From contig NZ_OKQO01000001.1 in the NCBI RefSeq assembly GCF_900289145.1, positions 372,001-436,000 on the forward strand: 64,000 bases of DNA. Direction: 5' to 3'. Below are positions 62,070-64,000 of this stretch, one piece after another (the stretch's first letter is position 1; each line of letters begins with the position of its first letter). The notes beneath the pieces were generated by a model. It did no database searches. It saw only the letters and a program-made list of their open reading frames with translations, and was not told where the DNA came from. The translations under genes were made by a program, and so were the position numbers. Origin of the DNA: Neobittarella massiliensis (ex Bilen et al. 2018). GTDB lineage: Bacteria; Bacillota; Clostridia; Oscillospirales; Ruminococcaceae.

Positions 62070-63662
62070 ATGGAGAAGTTGCGGCCAAATAAAAAAAGAC
62101 GCGCAAGTTATGCACTTTCAAATGAGTGGTCTCGTTTCTGCGCCTTTCTGCGCGATAGCAAACTAGTCTTGTTTATCAGCAGCCTCTTTCTTTTGTTCGC
62201 ATACGGAATAAAGCTAATTTATCCCAGTGTATCGATTGATACCGAAGTGCTGATTAGTCAGCCGGATAGACTTCTGAATTCCTGGTTGAGTTCTGGGAGA
62301 TTTGGCCTAGTCTATTTAAAAAAAATATTGGCTCTTGTTCCCTTTAATCCATATGTCACGGCATTTTTGATGTTGCTAGCACTTCTCTTGACAGGGCTGC
62401 TTTTAGGCTATTTACTTTATAGCTTGACGTCGGATAGGAGGAAGGGGAAGATAGCAGCGCTGGTTTCATCTGCTGTACTTTTGACTTATCCATCTCTCTC
62501 TGAACAGTTCAATTTTATGCTTCAGAGTTTTGAGGTAGCTTTAGCGCTGGCCCTTTGTGTGATTTCAGTGATTTTGGTATATCGTTGGATCACAGAAGAT
62601 GCCGGAATGCTTTTTCTTATTCTATCAGTACTGACGGCTGCTATAGGGTTTAGCTGTTATCAGTCGGTAAATACTTTTTATATTGGCGTAGTGGGTGGAA
62701 GTTTTCTCTTTTACTGCCGACAGGAGATAGAGAAGGAGCCAGGTAAGCCAGCGCGGAATTATTTGCGGACAGCGGTAACACTGGTACTGACATTTTTGAT
62801 CTCTTTTGCCATATACGCAATTATCAATAAGATCGTTATAGCACATTATTTTGGTCCAGATTTTTCTTCTGCCTATATTCGGGATCAGATATTGTGGGGC
62901 AAGGAATCCGTGCTAGATTGTATATATCATATTGGTAGGTATGGCTTAACGATCTTGTTGGGCGAAGGCGTACTTTACAACAGGCTGTTTTTAGTTGTAT
63001 CTATCGGTATAATCACCTATGTGTTTGCCCAGCTTTTTAAAAAGAATACGGGCAAGTGGTGGCTTTTTATTGCTGCAGCTGTTTTTCTTTATACACCATT
63101 TCTTATGCCGACGCTCCTGGGGTCGGCAATAGATGCCCGCGTACAGCTCGCACTGCCGGCTGTTGTAGCCATAGGTCTCTCCTTTCTGGTATCCCGGATT
63201 GAGCCTTTCAAGGTGCGTGTACTGACTACCCTAGTTGGTTTGACGTTTTGTTTCTATCAGGCGACGGTACTCTCGCGTATGCTTTACAGCGACTACCTTC
63301 GCTACCAGAGTGATGTTTCTTTGGCCAATAAAATCTCATACGAAGTTGGCAAACTAGGACGTGGAGAGTTTCCCGATTTGCCAGTAGTCTATGTGGGGAT
63401 ACACAACACACCAAATGTGCCTGGGTTGTACCGGGAAAGCGTGATTGGACATTCATTTTTTGAGTGGGATGCCACGACTGAACAGGGTGCACAGATCCGC
63501 ATCTCTGGACTGATGGATACATTGGGCTATATATATCAGAGACCGAGTATCGAGCAGATCAGAAAAGGTGAACAATATGCCCAAAATATGCCAGTTTGGC
63601 CCAGCGATGGTTCAGTTGCTCTGTATGAAGATATGGTCGTGGTAAAATTGTCTGATAAATGA
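62070..63662 (+). CDS. multi-spanning membrane protein, GtrII-type glucosyltransferase-like
   Basis: The 530-residue protein has about 10-11 membrane helices in the first 420 residues and a soluble C-terminal end. The pattern IDTEVLISQPDRLLNSWLSSGRFGLVYLKK near the start and FLMLLALLLTGLLLGY resemble the GtrII (Glucos_trans_II) group, which transfers glucose from lipid carriers to surface polymers; this assignment is tentative. ATG 62070 follows AAAGGAG. The gene is clearly AT-richer than its neighbours (26 G+C in 62221-62280 against 38 in 61381-61440), which suggests transfer from elsewhere. Confidence 0.8.
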   Translation: MEKLRPNKKRRASYALSNEWSRFCAFLRDSKLVLFISSLFLLFAYGIKLIYPSVSIDTEVLISQPDRLLNSWLSSGRFGLVYLKKILALVPFNPYVTAFLMLLALLLTGLLLGYLLYSLTSDRRKGKIAALVSSAVLLTYPSLSEQFNFMLQSFEVALALALCVISVILVYRWITEDAGMLFLILSVLTAAIGFSCYQSVNTFYIGVVGGSFLFYCRQEIEKEPGKPARNYLRTAVTLVLTFLISFAIYAIINKIVIAHYFGPDFSSAYIRDQILWGKESVLDCIYHIGRYGLTILLGEGVLYNRLFLVVSIGIITYVFAQLFKKNTGKWWLFIAAAVFLYTPFLMPTLLGSAIDARVQLALPAVVAIGLSFLVSRIEPFKVRVLTTLVGLTFCFYQATVLSRMLYSDYLRYQSDVSLANKISYEVGKLGRGEFPDLPVVYVGIHNTPNVPGLYRESVIGHSFFEWDATTEQGAQIRISGLMDTLGYIYQRPSIEQIRKGEQYAQNMPVWPSDGSVALYEDMVVVKLSDK

Positions 63663-63672
63663 CCATCACAAG

Positions 63673-63713
63673 AAAGCAGAGGCAGGCAATATACGGCCTG
63701 CCTCTGCTTTCTA
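63673..63713 (+). terminator. hairpin after the GtrII-like gene
   Basis: Fifteen-base arms (63673-63687, 63696-63710) rich in GC with a short TTT. Termination may rely on the stem strength. Confidence 0.7.
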
Positions 63714-63838
63714 CACTTGAATTTCTTGTAAAAAGAAGGTATCCTAAAAAACAAGCTTAGTACTCAAAATGATAGCGTTTTTGGCAATATGTGCCGTGTA
63801 TACAGCGCTTTTCGATAGATGACTGGGAGTGTAATCAG

Positions 63839-64000
63839 ATGACCGAACAGAACATGCCCGCCCACCTGCCCGACAGCGACACCCGATACATAAGGGGCAG
63901 CGGCCGCTGCAGCCGCTGCATGCACATACTCAACGAAAAGGGGCAGTGCTCCAACTGCCACTTCGACCAGTCCATCCAAAACCCGGCCAATGCTCTGCCG
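63839..64000 (+). CDS. N-terminus of a zinc-ribbon protein, possibly a Ser/Thr kinase (cut by window end)
   Basis: The first 54 residues are seen, open to the last base. They carry a zinc-ribbon: Cys24-x2-Cys27 and Cys37-x2-Cys40 (GRCSRCMHIL; GQCSNCHFD), followed by NPANALP. In Clostridia such ribbons often precede a Ser/Thr protein kinase domain, but none of the kinase part is in the window, so this remains a guess. ATG 63839 is nine bases after GGGAG. Base composition returns to GC-rich here. Confidence 0.65.
   Translation, partial: MTEQNMPAHLPDSDTRYIRGSGRCSRCMHILNEKGQCSNCHFDQSIQNPANALP

Overview
The window reads as a chromosomal segment of a GC-rich, endospore-forming member of the Clostridia, most like the Oscillospiraceae/Ruminococcaceae. 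The reasons are a spore-formation gene set (SpoVB, YabP, YabQ, an intact SigK), a CdaA/CdaR c-di-AMP pair, HemZ, a type III glutamine synthetase, ribosomal protein L27 with the Firmicutes N-terminal extension beside its processing protease Prp, and strong AAGGAGG ribosome binding sites with frequent GTG/TTG starts. No phage, insertion sequence, CRISPR array, tRNA or rRNA was seen. Species cannot be named from this sequence alone.

Layout. 1-3.3 kb: isoprenoid genes ispD (cut by the window edge) and ispF run into cdaA-cdaR. 3.5-5.1 kb: a FAD-dependent oxidoreductase. 5.1-13.6 kb: one promoter leads recJ, relA, dtd, a metallo-beta-lactamase-fold hydrolase, hemZ, a uridine-kinase-like gene and a small zinc-ribbon protein. 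13.6-16.9 kb: type III glutamine synthetase, then a nitrilase-superfamily gene behind a promoter and terminator-like leader. 17-22.3 kb: the conserved spoVB-mazG-hup-rqcP-yabP-yabQ-divIC-yabR block (spore envelope, division, stalled-ribosome rescue). 22.4-30.2 kb: amidohydrolase, long HPF, an rRNA methyltransferase, an unrecognised 562-residue membrane protein, an MFS transporter (minus strand) and a zinc-dependent phospholipase C-like protein. 30.3-35.8 kb: PfkB sugar kinase behind a structured leader, citramalate synthase, and an amino-acid ABC transporter. 35.8-41.3 kb: a PII-like protein paired with a CPA2 cation/proton antiporter, sigK (minus), birA, DUF1015 and DUF1294 proteins. 41.4-49 kb: GTP-dependent PEP carboxykinase (minus), a small membrane protein, two near-duplicate YczE/YitT-type membrane proteins, a short membrane protein behind a forespore-type promoter (minus), and a class A penicillin-binding protein. 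49.2-53.2 kb: a threonine/aspartate-family operon (ACT protein, hom, thrB, lysC). 53.2-58 kb: a YfmF/YfmH-like M16 peptidase pair, lgt and folD. 58-62 kb: rplU-prp-rpmA with an L21 leader, obgE, mrnC and a YebC-family gene. 62-64 kb: an AT-richer GtrII-like membrane protein, then the start of a zinc-ribbon protein that may be a Ser/Thr kinase.

Most of the window is ordinary core genome with clean sigma-A promoters and intrinsic terminators. The points most worth a second look are regulatory or residue-level: sporulation-type promoters in front of spoVB and the minus-strand short membrane gene; inverted repeats placed on promoters of the threonine operon, pckG and the PII-like/antiporter pair; similar leader terminators in front of two metabolic genes; a changed G4 motif in Obg; a changed active-site motif in Dtd; and the AT-rich GtrII-like gene. 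No clear candidate for an entirely new multi-gene system was found. The closest is the PII-like/antiporter pair.
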